A stretch of 14,072 bases of DNA from Promethearchaeum sp. (GCA_030611625.1 JAUWPK010000037.1:1-14072), one strand, 5' to 3'. Positions 1 through 7,198 are shown, numbered from the stretch's first letter. Translations and numbers: made by a program. Notes: generated by a model not told the origin, from the sequence alone.

Positions 1-2
1 AC

Positions 3-878
3 ACTCGATTAAGTCTATTCTTTTTCTTAAATCTTTTTTTCCCGATTGGGTTTTTATTCATGTATTCTATGAATTCTCTTATTTACGAGCACGTTTTAAT
101 TGCAATATTCTCATTTGTTTTGATTCAAAAAATTTTTACACGCAATATTATGAACGAGAAAATTCAACTTATTGGAGGTAAAAACTCTCTAAATAAGGAA
201 GAAAAAGTCTTTTTTAAAAGTTTTTTAAAGTTATTTTATCATCTATCTAATTATTTATTCTGGAATCCTCCTGAACTTGCACTATATAAATCTATTTTAA
301 AATTAACGCATAGAGAAAAATCTAATTTGAATCTTGATAAATATAATTTTAGTATTGATTTCATATCATTAAATCAATTTTTAAAGACAATTTTTAGTAA
401 TTTCCAATCATCCTCAGCCAATATTTTTTTTACTTTGATTAAAAGGATTTTTCGATTAAATTCTTCTCAGAGCCCTTATCTTTTTAGAGATATGTCAAAA
501 ATTATTCACAAACATATGGAATTGGGAGAAAAACAAGAAATTGCGTATAAAAGTTCCTATATAAAGGTCATAATCTTTAAATTTCTATTAGTTTTCATTT
601 TAGGGATTCTAACACCCATAATTTATAGATTTCAAGAATTATCTCAAATTATTTTTAATATAAGTAATTTAGGTGAAACTATTATTAATATTTCTAGTTT
701 CAATAACTTCTTTTTAACCATATTGATATCTTTAATTTTCATTATTATTTCAATCCAATCTTTTAATAAAGTCTATGCTTTTAAGGATACTAAGAAACTG
801 GATTATATTTTGATCCTAATATTTTTTGTTTGTTTAATTATTTCTATCTTCTTCTGGAATACTCTATTATTTTTCTAA
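3..878 (+). CDS. 5'-truncated multi-pass membrane protein, possibly type II secretion F (TadC/ArlJ)-like C-terminal part
   Basis: The reading frame is open from the left window edge through the first in-frame ATG at 60, so the true start probably lies outside the window. The 19 codons before that ATG are hydrophobic (around LFFLNLFFPIGFLF) and read like a membrane helix, followed by a second helix just after the ATG (Met-numbered residues about 8-25). A mostly helical, lysine-rich cytoplasmic stretch of about 140 residues follows. Three more membrane helices come near residues 170-189, 217-233 and 249-266, ending almost at the C-terminus. Two helices, a helical cytoplasmic domain, then helices near the end resembles the second half of archaeal type II secretion F-domain proteins that form pilus or archaellum platforms. 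That is a topology argument only; I see no diagnostic motif and no pilin or ATPase gene nearby. It converges on uL23 with a 74-nt gap. I am confident it is coding and unsure of the family. Confidence 0.6.
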   Translation, partial: TRLSLFFFLNLFFPIGFLFMYSMNSLIYEHVLIAIFSFVLIQKIFTRNIMNEKIQLIGGKNSLNKEEKVFFKSFLKLFYHLSNYLFWNPPELALYKSILKLTHREKSNLNLDKYNFSIDFISLNQFLKTIFSNFQSSSANIFFTLIKRIFRLNSSQSPYLFRDMSKIIHKHMELGEKQEIAYKSSYIKVIIFKFLLVFILGILTPIIYRFQELSQIIFNISNLGETIINISSFNNFFLTILISLIFIIISIQSFNKVYAFKDTKKLDYILILIFFVCLIISIFFWNTLLFF

Positions 879-910
879 AGAATGCAAAATATTCAAATAA
901 TTGAAGAAAT

Positions 911-926
911 AAATAAATAAAAAAAA
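911..926 (-). terminator. Oligo-T terminator after uL23
   Basis: Read on the minus strand, T-rich sequence with a run of eight T (complement of the A-run 919-926) begins about 26 nt after the uL23 stop. Archaeal RNA polymerase typically terminates at such oligo-U tracts without needing a hairpin. It marks the end of the ABCE1/ribosomal-protein side of the locus. Confidence 0.5.
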
Positions 927-952
927 TGAAAATATAATGTAGTATTGATATT

Positions 953-1216
953 TTAGAAGATCCCTAGTTTTATAGCTAAATCCGCCGCAGAATCGTTTGG
1001 GTGTAATTTAACAAGTGCCTTTTTTTCACCACTAGGAGTAATCAGAGTGTTAATTTTAATAATTTTAACATTATATAAATTTTCAATAGCTTGCTTAATT
1101 TTGTATTTATTTGCAGTTCGGTCAACAATAAATACCAATTTATTTTGATCTTCAATAAGATCAAATGTATTTTCAGTGACTAAAGGTTTTTTGATTGTTG
1201 CATAATAATTATCCAT
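953..1216 (-). CDS. rpl23: 50S ribosomal protein uL23 (L23)
   Basis: At 87 residues this is the usual size of archaeal uL23, a large-subunit protein that binds 23S rRNA domain III at the peptide exit and forms part of the docking site for SRP and other nascent-chain factors. The N-terminal pattern with KPLVTENT, the central LVFIVDRTANKYKIKQAIENL block, and the region leading to INTLITPSGEKKA are typical family features. The ATG at 1216 follows uL4 by 4 nt, and a strong Shine-Dalgarno sits inside the last codons of uL4, so the two are translated as a coupled unit. It is the last gene of this ribosomal run; uL2, which normally follows in archaea, is absent and an oppositely oriented membrane protein gene takes its place. 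Confidence 0.96.
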   Translation of the reverse strand: MDNYYATIKKPLVTENTFDLIEDQNKLVFIVDRTANKYKIKQAIENLYNVKIIKINTLITPSGEKKALVKLHPNDSAADLAIKLGIF

Positions 1217-1220
1217 TTTT

Positions 1221-2009
1221 TTAGTTCACCTCTAATTTTTTTAATTGGTTAAAAGCAGATTGAGTCCATATGGTCAATCTTCCGCAATGTGTGCCTGGAG
1301 CTAAAAGATTACAATTAAGATTTTCATATTTGATAATTTCTATTCCAGGTATATTTCTAGCGGCTTTATATATCCCAAAATTATCATTTATGACAATTAA
1401 AGGTCCTTTCCGCTTTTTATATTTTCTCCCTCTGCGTTTTCCTTTACCAGCACGAATCGTTACATTATTTTTAACTCGTTTTAATTCTTCAGTTAAACCA
1501 ATATTATTAAGAACCTCAATGATTTGGGCTGTTTTTTTAATTGTTTGCAATTTATCATCAATCACGATAGGTAAAACTGTTTTTTTGTCTATTTTATGAC
1601 CACGTTTTAGAACAAATTCATGTTTTTCTGTTGCAGAAATTGCAGATAAAAGAGCAGAATGTTTTTCCTTCCTATTAATTCTCTTAATTGTTATTTTTTC
1701 AGCTCGGGGGGGATGAGCTAACCGTCCCCCTACAACACCTGGAGCGAATCCTGCGTTTCGAGATGTCATATATCCTGATCCTCTTAACCGAGGTACTCGA
1801 GCAGTACCAAATCCAGTTCCCCAACTTAGAGCAGTGTTTCTTTTTCCTGCTAGAGGATCGCGCCCTTGTGGCTGTTTTTGAGCAGCTTGGGTTGAAATGA
1901 CTGCACGTTGAATAAGATCTAATCTAGGGATAATTGAAAATACTTCTGGTAAATCTATACTTTCTTTTTTCTTTCCATCCAATCCAAGAATATTTATTTT
2001 CTTCGCCAT
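1221..2009 (-). CDS. rpl4: 50S ribosomal protein uL4 (L4), archaeal/eukaryotic type
   Basis: This 262-residue protein has the length of archaeal uL4, which binds 23S rRNA and extends a loop into the nascent peptide exit tunnel. The loop is recognisable: GKRNTALSWGTGFGTARV, then a PRLRGSG segment and a PGVVGGRLAHPPRAEK segment around residues 55-105. A basic stretch near residues 190-200 (GKGKRRGRKYKKRKGPL) followed by a predicted IPGIEI segment is the usual C-terminal half. The ATG at 2009 lies 9 nt after the uL3 stop and has its own Shine-Dalgarno. The exit-loop part of the gene (about 1690-1880) is visibly richer in G+C than the rest of the window. That fits strong conservation of Gly/Pro/Arg residues and does not require transfer. 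Confidence 0.97.
   Translation of the reverse strand: MAKKINILGLDGKKKESIDLPEVFSIIPRLDLIQRAVISTQAAQKQPQGRDPLAGKRNTALSWGTGFGTARVPRLRGSGYMTSRNAGFAPGVVGGRLAHPPRAEKITIKRINRKEKHSALLSAISATEKHEFVLKRGHKIDKKTVLPIVIDDKLQTIKKTAQIIEVLNNIGLTEELKRVKNNVTIRAGKGKRRGRKYKKRKGPLIVINDNFGIYKAARNIPGIEIIKYENLNCNLLAPGTHCGRLTIWTQSAFNQLKKLEVN
1226..1233 (-). promoter_or_regulatory. Shine-Dalgarno site of uL23
   Basis: On the minus strand this reads AGAGGTGA, a near-perfect match to the archaeal anti-Shine-Dalgarno, with 9 nt between it and the uL23 ATG. It lies within the final codons (Leu-Glu-Val) of uL4 and supports both the chosen start and coupled translation. Confidence 0.75.
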
Positions 2010-2015
2010 TTTTCA

Positions 2016-2020
2016 CACCT
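2016..2020 (-). promoter_or_regulatory. Shine-Dalgarno site of uL4, overlapping the uL3 stop
   Basis: The minus strand reads AGGTG here, 6 nt before the uL4 ATG. The motif shares bases with the TAG stop of uL3, the arrangement expected for translational coupling in an operon. Confidence 0.6.
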
Positions 2021-3035
2021 ATTTCCCTTGTTGACTGAGTTTACTAAAATATGTAATTTCCGGTACCGCAACAGTAAAATGTTCCTTAGGACGCATACTA
2101 TCACGAAACCTTACTAACCTCTTTTTTGGTCCTGGAATTGAACCTAGAAGTATAATATAATCAGATTTTATTAATCCATATCTAATAAATCCACCTTTTG
2201 GATTTATTTCATCCCCATCTTCTGAAATTTTCATTATACGTTTGTTATACTCAATTCTCTGATGATAACCCATTTGTCCTGAGCGAGCAATTGTGTATAA
2301 TAATTTTGGAGGTTTCCAAGGTCCAATACAACCAACGCGTCTTTTACCTTTACGGTTTTTCCTTGACATTAATTTTATTCCAAATTTTTTAACTGCTCCT
2401 TGAAAGCCTTTACCTTTAGTAACTGCTATTGTATCAGTTAAACTGCCTTCTATTAAACAATCCCTAATACGTAATTCTTGACCTAACAAATCTTTTACAT
2501 ATTTAAATTGTTCTTTGCTATTGCCGCCCATAACTTTTATTTCATTTATATCTGGTTTAATACGAGGAATGCTAACTTTCCAAGGTTGAGTGGAGAATAT
2601 ACCTCTAATTTCAACATTTTCTTTGATTTTATCTTCAAATTCTTTGATTTTCTCATTGAAATTATAGGTCTCAGGATTTGGCAATTGAATTTTTCGGCTT
2701 AATTCAGGGATAATATTTTGTGCAAATACATCACCTATTGGATTCATACCATATTCATCTCGAAGATAAGCTCTAATTCCGAACAAAACTAATGGAGGTG
2801 TCTCAACTATTGTGACAGCCTTAACAAGTTCTTTTCCGAAAAAAGGACTTGTTTTTTGATCTTCGATAAATGCGATATGAGTCATTCCAGCTTTAAATCC
2901 TGCAAATCCTAAAAATTTAGTTTTCCCTTCGTATGTTGGCCATTGTCTAATTCGACCTTTCCCATATCTTGATCTTTTTCTAGGTAAATATGAGAGAGAG
3001 CCATGACGTGGGGCGGATTGCCTTCGATGTCCCAT
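2019..3035 (-). CDS. rpl3: 50S ribosomal protein uL3 (L3), archaeal/eukaryotic type
   Basis: This 338-residue protein starts with the archaeal/eukaryotic uL3 signature MGHRRQSAPRHGSLSYLPRK. It continues through FLGFAGFKAGMTHI and the block leading to GQMGYHQRIEYNKRI near residues 253-267. uL3 is an early-assembling protein that contacts the peptidyl-transferase centre; its central extension holds the conserved tryptophan-finger region, seen here as GCIGPWKPPKL. It is the first of three co-oriented ribosomal genes (uL3, uL4, uL23) and lies 116 bp downstream of ABCE1. No Shine-Dalgarno is visible before its ATG. A TATA-like element about 23 bp upstream suggests a leaderless or nearly leaderless message starting here, independent of ABCE1. 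Confidence 0.97.
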   Translation of the reverse strand: MGHRRQSAPRHGSLSYLPRKRSRYGKGRIRQWPTYEGKTKFLGFAGFKAGMTHIAFIEDQKTSPFFGKELVKAVTIVETPPLVLFGIRAYLRDEYGMNPIGDVFAQNIIPELSRKIQLPNPETYNFNEKIKEFEDKIKENVEIRGIFSTQPWKVSIPRIKPDINEIKVMGGNSKEQFKYVKDLLGQELRIRDCLIEGSLTDTIAVTKGKGFQGAVKKFGIKLMSRKNRKGKRRVGCIGPWKPPKLLYTIARSGQMGYHQRIEYNKRIMKISEDGDEINPKGGFIRYGLIKSDYIILLGSIPGPKKRLVRFRDSMRPKEHFTVAVPEITYFSKLSQQGK

Positions 3036-3052
3036 TTAATTCACTTTATATC

Positions 3053-3062
3053 ATTTTATGAA
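3053..3062 (-). promoter_or_regulatory. Candidate TATA box of the uL3-uL4-uL23 operon
   Basis: The minus strand reads TTCATAAAAT, centred about 23 bp before the uL3 ATG, which would put the transcript start at or next to the start codon. A second AT-rich element (GATATAAAG, 3044-3052) is too close to the ATG to serve as its TATA box. The assignment rests on spacing and composition only. Confidence 0.4.
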
Positions 3063-3079
3063 TCTCTAGAGGATTCATA
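3057..3079. repeat. Inverted repeat with 8-bp arms overlapping the uL3 promoter
   Basis: TATGAATC (3057-3064) and GATTCATA (3072-3079) are perfect inverted copies separated by 7 bp that contain the palindrome TCTAGA. The uL3-proximal arm overlaps the candidate TATA box. It could be an operator, or a hairpin in a leader if transcription starts further upstream or reads through from ABCE1. Confidence 0.5.
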
Positions 3080-3094
3080 CTTTCATTAGAAAGT
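3079..3094. repeat. Second inverted repeat, 6-bp arms, upstream of uL3
   Basis: ACTTTC (3079-3084) and GAAAGT (3089-3094) are perfect inverted copies around a 4-base loop. It directly abuts the larger dyad at 3057-3079. On the minus strand it lies just after the oligo-T tract that follows ABCE1. Confidence 0.4.
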
Positions 3095-3097
3095 AAG

Positions 3098-3104
3098 AAA
3101 AAAA
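3098..3104 (-). terminator. Oligo-T tract downstream of ABCE1
   Basis: Seven consecutive T on the minus strand about 48 nt after the ABCE1 stop form a plausible archaeal terminator separating ABCE1 from the uL3 promoter. Read-through into uL3 cannot be excluded. Confidence 0.35.
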
Positions 3105-3151
3105 GACAACGATTTTAGTTAAATTTTTCGATTTAGTCGGAACTTATTAGG

Positions 3152-4975
3152 TTAATCCTCATCTTTCGTAGGAATATAATAATATTCGCCAATTTTTCTC
3201 TGATATTTATCAAGGTTTGAATTAAATTTATTTACCCTAGGTCGTCCTGTTGTTAAATCTCTTCTAAATGTCACATTCATAATTTTCAAAAAATCATTCA
3301 TTCCAGAACGTAAATCTTGAGGTGGTGTTGTTATACCTTTAATTCCAGGTTCTCCTTTAAACACAATTATCGAATCACAAATGAAATCTTGAGTTATTAT
3401 GTCATGTTCAACAATAAATGCTGCTTTTTTTATACTTTCAATAGATCTTCGAATTATTATTGCCATATTTAAACGCATTTCAACATCTAAAAATGCAGAA
3501 GGTTCATCGATTAAATAAATATCAGCTTCATTTGTCAAACAATCAGCGATTGCAATACGTTGGAGTTCTCCTCCGCTTAATTCACCAATCAATCTGGCTT
3601 CAAGCTCTTCTAATTTGAAGCCTCTAATAATTCGTTTCTTATATTGAGAATCAAAATATGCAGAACCCTTGATTTTTTGAAGGATATCATAAACAGGTTT
3701 ATCTGGATCATATTCAATGTACTGAGATTTTAGAGAAATCTTTAAATCCTTTAAATTTTTAACTTCATTATCTGGTTTGATCTTACCTGCAATTAAATTA
3801 ATAAAAGTAGATTTTCCTATTCCATTTGGTCCTAAGATACCAATGACTTCTCCAGCATGAATTTCACCACCATAAATTTCCAAATTAAAGGATCCGAGTT
3901 TTTTCTCCATGTCTTTGAACTCAAAAAGAACTTTGGAACTCTCAAAACCTGTACTTATTGCAGGTCTTTGATGAAATCTTATTGCTTCTTCACGAAATCG
4001 CATATTTTCATCTTTAATATATCCATTCAAATAGATATTAATCCCTACACGAACTCCTTGAACGTTTGAAATTATACCATATGCACTTGGGTGACCGTAT
4101 AATAAACAAACTTGATCGCTTAAATAATCTAAAATAACTAAATCATGTTCAATCACAACTACTCTTTTCTCATTTCCAGGAAGATTTCTAATTAATTTTG
4201 CCATTTTTAAACGTTGACTTACATCTAAATAAGATGAAGGTTCATCAATTAAGTAACAATCACCCTCTTGTAACAAAGCTGCTGCGATTGCAACTTTTTG
4301 TAGTTCTCCACCACTCAATACAGATAATTTTCTATCCAATATTGTTCCTAGCGAAAGTTCTGATACAATATGTTCCATATTTTGAGTAGTTTTTATTTTA
4401 TTAAGTAAATCCTTAACTTTTCCTTTAACATATTTCGGAATAGTTGTGATCTCTTGAGGTTTATGAACTATTTTTTGAGAATTCTCCATTATAGATTTAA
4501 AATAGTCTTGTAAGGTAGAGCCTTTAAAACGATCAATAATTTGGTCCCAGTCAGGGGTATTATCTTCAAGTAAACCTAAATTCATTTTAAGATGACCAGA
4601 TAAAATGTTCATTGCCGTTGATTTTCCAATTCCATTTTGCCCAATGACTCCTAAAACTTTTCCTTTACTGGGTAGGAGCATCCTAAATAATGTGAAACTG
4701 TCTTCAGCATATTTATGGGTCACTTCCGAATCTAGCTTTTCTGGAATATTTACAATAGTATAACAATGAAATGGACATTTTTTTACACATATTCCACATC
4801 CAGAGCAAAGTAATGGATTTAAATGAGGAAATCCATCTTCTTTTAAGACTATCGTTTCATCTCCAGTTCGAACTCTTGGGCAATATTTAATGCAAGGTTT
4901 GTTTGGAGAAGAAGAGCAATCATTTGGTTTACAAGTATCTCTATTAATAACAGCAATTCTCATTTTTAAACTCAT
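3152..4975 (-). CDS. abce1: ABCE1 / RNase L inhibitor homologue, ribosome recycling ATPase
   Basis: ABCE1 splits ribosomes after termination or rescue, working with aRF1/Pelota, and stays on the small subunit into initiation. All parts are present in 607 residues. Eight cysteines for two [4Fe-4S] clusters lie at residues 15, 20, 28, 32 and 57, 60, 63, 67. The first ATPase has Walker A GQNGIGKST (112-120), signature LSGGELQ (220-226), LIDEP (242-246) and the switch His in IEHD (275-278). The second has GPNGIGKST (382-390), LSGGELQ (466-472), LIDEP (488-492) and VEHD (522-525). The hinge (NGYIKDENMRFR) and the C-terminal TFRRD/TGRPRVNK/YYY block are also family features. Family members usually begin with the MRIAVIN-like segment, so the ATG at 4963 is as likely as the one at 4975. 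It is divergent from LysRS and co-directional with uL3-uL4-uL23. Confidence 0.97.
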   Translation of the reverse strand: MSLKMRIAVINRDTCKPNDCSSSPNKPCIKYCPRVRTGDETIVLKEDGFPHLNPLLCSGCGICVKKCPFHCYTIVNIPEKLDSEVTHKYAEDSFTLFRMLLPSKGKVLGVIGQNGIGKSTAMNILSGHLKMNLGLLEDNTPDWDQIIDRFKGSTLQDYFKSIMENSQKIVHKPQEITTIPKYVKGKVKDLLNKIKTTQNMEHIVSELSLGTILDRKLSVLSGGELQKVAIAAALLQEGDCYLIDEPSSYLDVSQRLKMAKLIRNLPGNEKRVVVIEHDLVILDYLSDQVCLLYGHPSAYGIISNVQGVRVGINIYLNGYIKDENMRFREEAIRFHQRPAISTGFESSKVLFEFKDMEKKLGSFNLEIYGGEIHAGEVIGILGPNGIGKSTFINLIAGKIKPDNEVKNLKDLKISLKSQYIEYDPDKPVYDILQKIKGSAYFDSQYKKRIIRGFKLEELEARLIGELSGGELQRIAIADCLTNEADIYLIDEPSAFLDVEMRLNMAIIIRRSIESIKKAAFIVEHDIITQDFICDSIIVFKGEPGIKGITTPPQDLRSGMNDFLKIMNVTFRRDLTTGRPRVNKFNSNLDKYQRKIGEYYYIPTKDED

Positions 4976-5041
4976 ATTCTAATTATTTTCCATAATTCTT
5001 ATCTTTTAGTATTTAATAACACCTAAATTTTTAATAAAATT

Positions 5042-5050
5042 CTTAATATA
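5042..5050 (+). promoter_or_regulatory. Candidate TATA box of lysS
   Basis: CTTAATATA is centred about 29 bp before the ATG at 5076, the spacing expected for a leaderless archaeal transcript. No Shine-Dalgarno is visible. It lies in the roughly 100-bp region divergent from ABCE1. Confidence 0.35.
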
Positions 5051-5075
5051 TTCATTATTTCTTCCATCATTGAAT

Positions 5076-6812
5076 ATGGAAAAACCAAATGAAGTAGAAA
5101 ATCCCCAAGACTATCCAATTCACTGGATAGAAACTATAGGTAAGCAAATTGAAAAAAGAAACACTGAACAAATAATATTAGCTACTGGAAAAACACCCAG
5201 TGGTTATATTCATTTAGGAATTATGCGTGAATTATTAATTTGCGATGGATTATATCGAATTTTTAAAAACAAAGGCAAAAATGTTAGATTTGTATTATTT
5301 ATTGATGATTTAGATGCTGCAAAAAGATTTCCGGGTTATATCCCCAAAATTTTTGCAAAAAAATACTTGGGACAGCCATTTCATTTAATCCCAAACCCAA
5401 TTATTGAAGATGAGCGAAGTTATGGAAGATTTTTTGGAGATAACTTAATATCTACATTTTCAGAATTAGGACTATCGGCAGATGTAATTTGGACTCATGA
5501 TTTATACGAAACTAAGGAAATGGAAGAGATGATAAGGATTGGTTTGCGAAAAAATGATTTGGCTAAAGAAATTATTGCAAAATACCTTACAAGTTCTATG
5601 ACAAAAGACCAAAAAGAATCGTACATAAGTCAGCAGAAAAATTGGATGGGTACAATGGTTATTTGTGAGAAATGCAAATGCACTCAAAAAAAATTAAAAG
5701 ATGGAACAATAATCCCTAATAGGGTATTAAGTTTTGATGAAGAAAAAGACGAATGCTTATATCATTGTCCTAAATGTGGTTTTGAGAATAATATAAAAAT
5801 ATCCAGTGGTCAAATAAAATTAAATTGGCGTTTGGATTGGCCAGCTAAATGGAAGATTTACAATACATCTTGTGAACCAGCTGGTAAAGATCATTGCACT
5901 CCTGGAGGATCTTATGATACAGGATTAGAACTTTGTCAAAAAATCTTTAATTACCAAGGTCCAATTAAAGTTGCTTATGAATGGGTACGATTGGGAGATA
6001 AAGATATGGGTACTTCAAAAGGTGTAGTTTTTACTCCTGATAAATTCTTAGAATTAGCTGATCCTGAAATTTTGAGAATGTTGATTTATCAAACAAATAT
6101 CTCAAAGCATCTTTCCATCAGAATTGAAGAACTTGAACAATATTATAACGAATATGATCGTTATGAGAGGATTTTCTTTGGGCTTACTCGTGCAAATTCT
6201 GAACAAGAACTAAGAGAGATTAAACTATTATATCCATTGTTCCAGGCGAAAAACTTACCAGAAAAAAGACCAGTTAGATTACCATTTAAATTTTTGACTG
6301 TTTTAGCTCAGTTAGATCCAATATTTTGTAGAAAAATGATTATGAATAAAGCTCAAGAATATTTAAAAAATGAAGGAATCGAACAAAAACTGGATATTGA
6401 TTCTTTTAATCATAGAATAGAGAAAGTAACCAATTGGTTAAATTACCTAAATAAATTAATTGAAGAAGAAAAAAACCCTCAAGAAAAGAAGAAATTAAGA
6501 AATAAAGCTATTTTCTTTTCTATTCCCGAGAGTATCTCAAGTGAAGTCAAAGCTAAAATCGATGATTCTCAAAAGGATGCTTTTAAATCATTTTTAGAAC
6601 AAATCGGTAAGATCTCTAAATTAACTGAAGAAAATATTAAGGAAATTATGATAAATTTAAGAAATGATTTAAAAATTAAACCAATGAAAATATTTCAGGC
6701 GTTCTATTTAATTATACTGGGAGAGAAAAAAGGTCCACGATTAAGTCCACTTTTAACGATGTTAGATAAAGATTGGATAGAGAAAAGAATATTAGAGTCA
6801 CTAAGTCTGTAG
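5076..6812 (+). CDS. lysS: Lysyl-tRNA synthetase, class I
   Basis: This enzyme charges tRNA-Lys with lysine using ATP; class I LysRS is typical of most archaea and some bacteria and is unrelated to the class II enzyme. The HIGH motif is in TPSGYIHLG (residues about 40-48) and the KMSKS equivalent is MGTSKG (about 311-316). The substrate-pocket block AGKDHCTPGGSYDTG is highly characteristic. Between them, Cys197, Cys200 or Cys202, Cys231 and Cys234 can form a zinc knuckle (CEKCKC and CPKC). The C-terminal third is the helical anticodon-binding cage. I prefer the ATG at 5076 to the in-frame TTG at 5070 because it fits the promoter spacing. At 578 residues it is somewhat long for the family. Its last 12 nt overlap the end of the convergent zinc-ribbon gene. 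Confidence 0.96.
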   Translation: MEKPNEVENPQDYPIHWIETIGKQIEKRNTEQIILATGKTPSGYIHLGIMRELLICDGLYRIFKNKGKNVRFVLFIDDLDAAKRFPGYIPKIFAKKYLGQPFHLIPNPIIEDERSYGRFFGDNLISTFSELGLSADVIWTHDLYETKEMEEMIRIGLRKNDLAKEIIAKYLTSSMTKDQKESYISQQKNWMGTMVICEKCKCTQKKLKDGTIIPNRVLSFDEEKDECLYHCPKCGFENNIKISSGQIKLNWRLDWPAKWKIYNTSCEPAGKDHCTPGGSYDTGLELCQKIFNYQGPIKVAYEWVRLGDKDMGTSKGVVFTPDKFLELADPEILRMLIYQTNISKHLSIRIEELEQYYNEYDRYERIFFGLTRANSEQELREIKLLYPLFQAKNLPEKRPVRLPFKFLTVLAQLDPIFCRKMIMNKAQEYLKNEGIEQKLDIDSFNHRIEKVTNWLNYLNKLIEEEKNPQEKKKLRNKAIFFSIPESISSEVKAKIDDSQKDAFKSFLEQIGKISKLTEENIKEIMINLRNDLKIKPMKIFQAFYLIILGEKKGPRLSPLLTMLDKDWIEKRILESLSL

Positions 6813-7037
6813 TAGAGCTAAAACTATAAAAACTATTATCGCTACTGCGTACAATCCGATAAAAAGAAATGTACGTTTTTTTTTACTTTTTTTTTGTGCC
6901 TTGAAGTACCCAGCACAATCTGCAGAGCAATATTCTCCAAACTGCCCTCCTTCTTCAGGAACCATCTTTGAACATTTAGCGCAATGTTTATGTGGGAAAA
7001 CAGTGGATTTACTCTTATATTGATCATATTTCGACAT
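6801..7037 (-). CDS. Small zinc-ribbon protein with C-terminal membrane anchor (DUF2116-like)
   Basis: From the ATG at 7037 this is a 78-residue protein; an in-frame TTG three codons upstream is less likely. HKHCAKC (Cys19, Cys22) and EYCSADC (Cys37, Cys41) form a treble-clef or zinc-ribbon pair. This is the pattern of the small archaeal DUF2116 proteins. A lysine-rich linker (residues 46-55) leads to a single hydrophobic helix at about 56-76. The lysine belt suggests a tail-anchored protein with the zinc domain in the cytoplasm. Function is unknown; such domains often accompany membrane insertion or quality control, but nothing here proves that. It overlaps lysS tail-to-tail by 12 nt and is divergent from the winged-helix gene. 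Confidence 0.85.
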   Translation of the reverse strand: MSKYDQYKSKSTVFPHKHCAKCSKMVPEEGGQFGEYCSADCAGYFKAQKKSKKKRTFLFIGLYAVAIIVFIVLALLQT

Positions 7038-7092
7038 TAAATTCAATTAATGAAATGTGTGATTCGACTTTAAATTTTAGGTTTATTTTGTT

Positions 7093-7125
7093 TTTATCAA
7101 AAATACTAATTGATCTTTTGATAAA
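7093..7125. repeat. Inverted repeat with 10-bp arms between divergent zinc-ribbon and winged-helix genes
   Basis: TTTATCAAAA (7093-7102) and TTTTGATAAA (7116-7125) are perfect inverted copies with a 13-bp spacer. The arm centres are 23 bp apart, about two helical turns, a geometry suited to a dimeric DNA-binding protein. It lies near the middle of the roughly 160-bp divergent intergenic region, next to a gene for a small winged-helix protein, so an operator is the natural reading. Being AT-only in the stem, it is less convincing as an RNA hairpin. Confidence 0.5.
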
Positions 7126-7170
7126 GCAAACTTATAATAAATTTTTTAATTTATGTCGATTTCCTTAACA

Positions 7171-7180
7171 TAATAATTTA
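7171..7180 (+). promoter_or_regulatory. Candidate TATA box of the winged-helix gene
   Basis: TAATAATTTA is centred about 24 bp before the GTG start at 7199, consistent with leaderless transcription. An alternative TATA-like stretch (TTATAATAAA) lies near 7132-7141 and would give a short leader. Confidence 0.3.
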
Positions 7181-7198
7181 GATTAGAGATGAACAGAC

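Noticed and set aside
1270..1900. Open frames on the + strand across uL4, including one of 109 codons
   Set aside because: They lie wholly antisense to a clear uL4 gene and have no family features, promoter or Shine-Dalgarno.
4981..4997. Inverted repeat AATTAT/ATAATT between ABCE1 and lysS
   Set aside because: Six-bp arms made only of A/T are expected by chance here, and its place fits neither promoter well.
6842..7027. A 61-codon minus-strand frame overlapping the zinc-ribbon gene
   Set aside because: It is a frame-shifted shadow of the zinc-ribbon gene and lacks the paired cysteine motifs and membrane helix.
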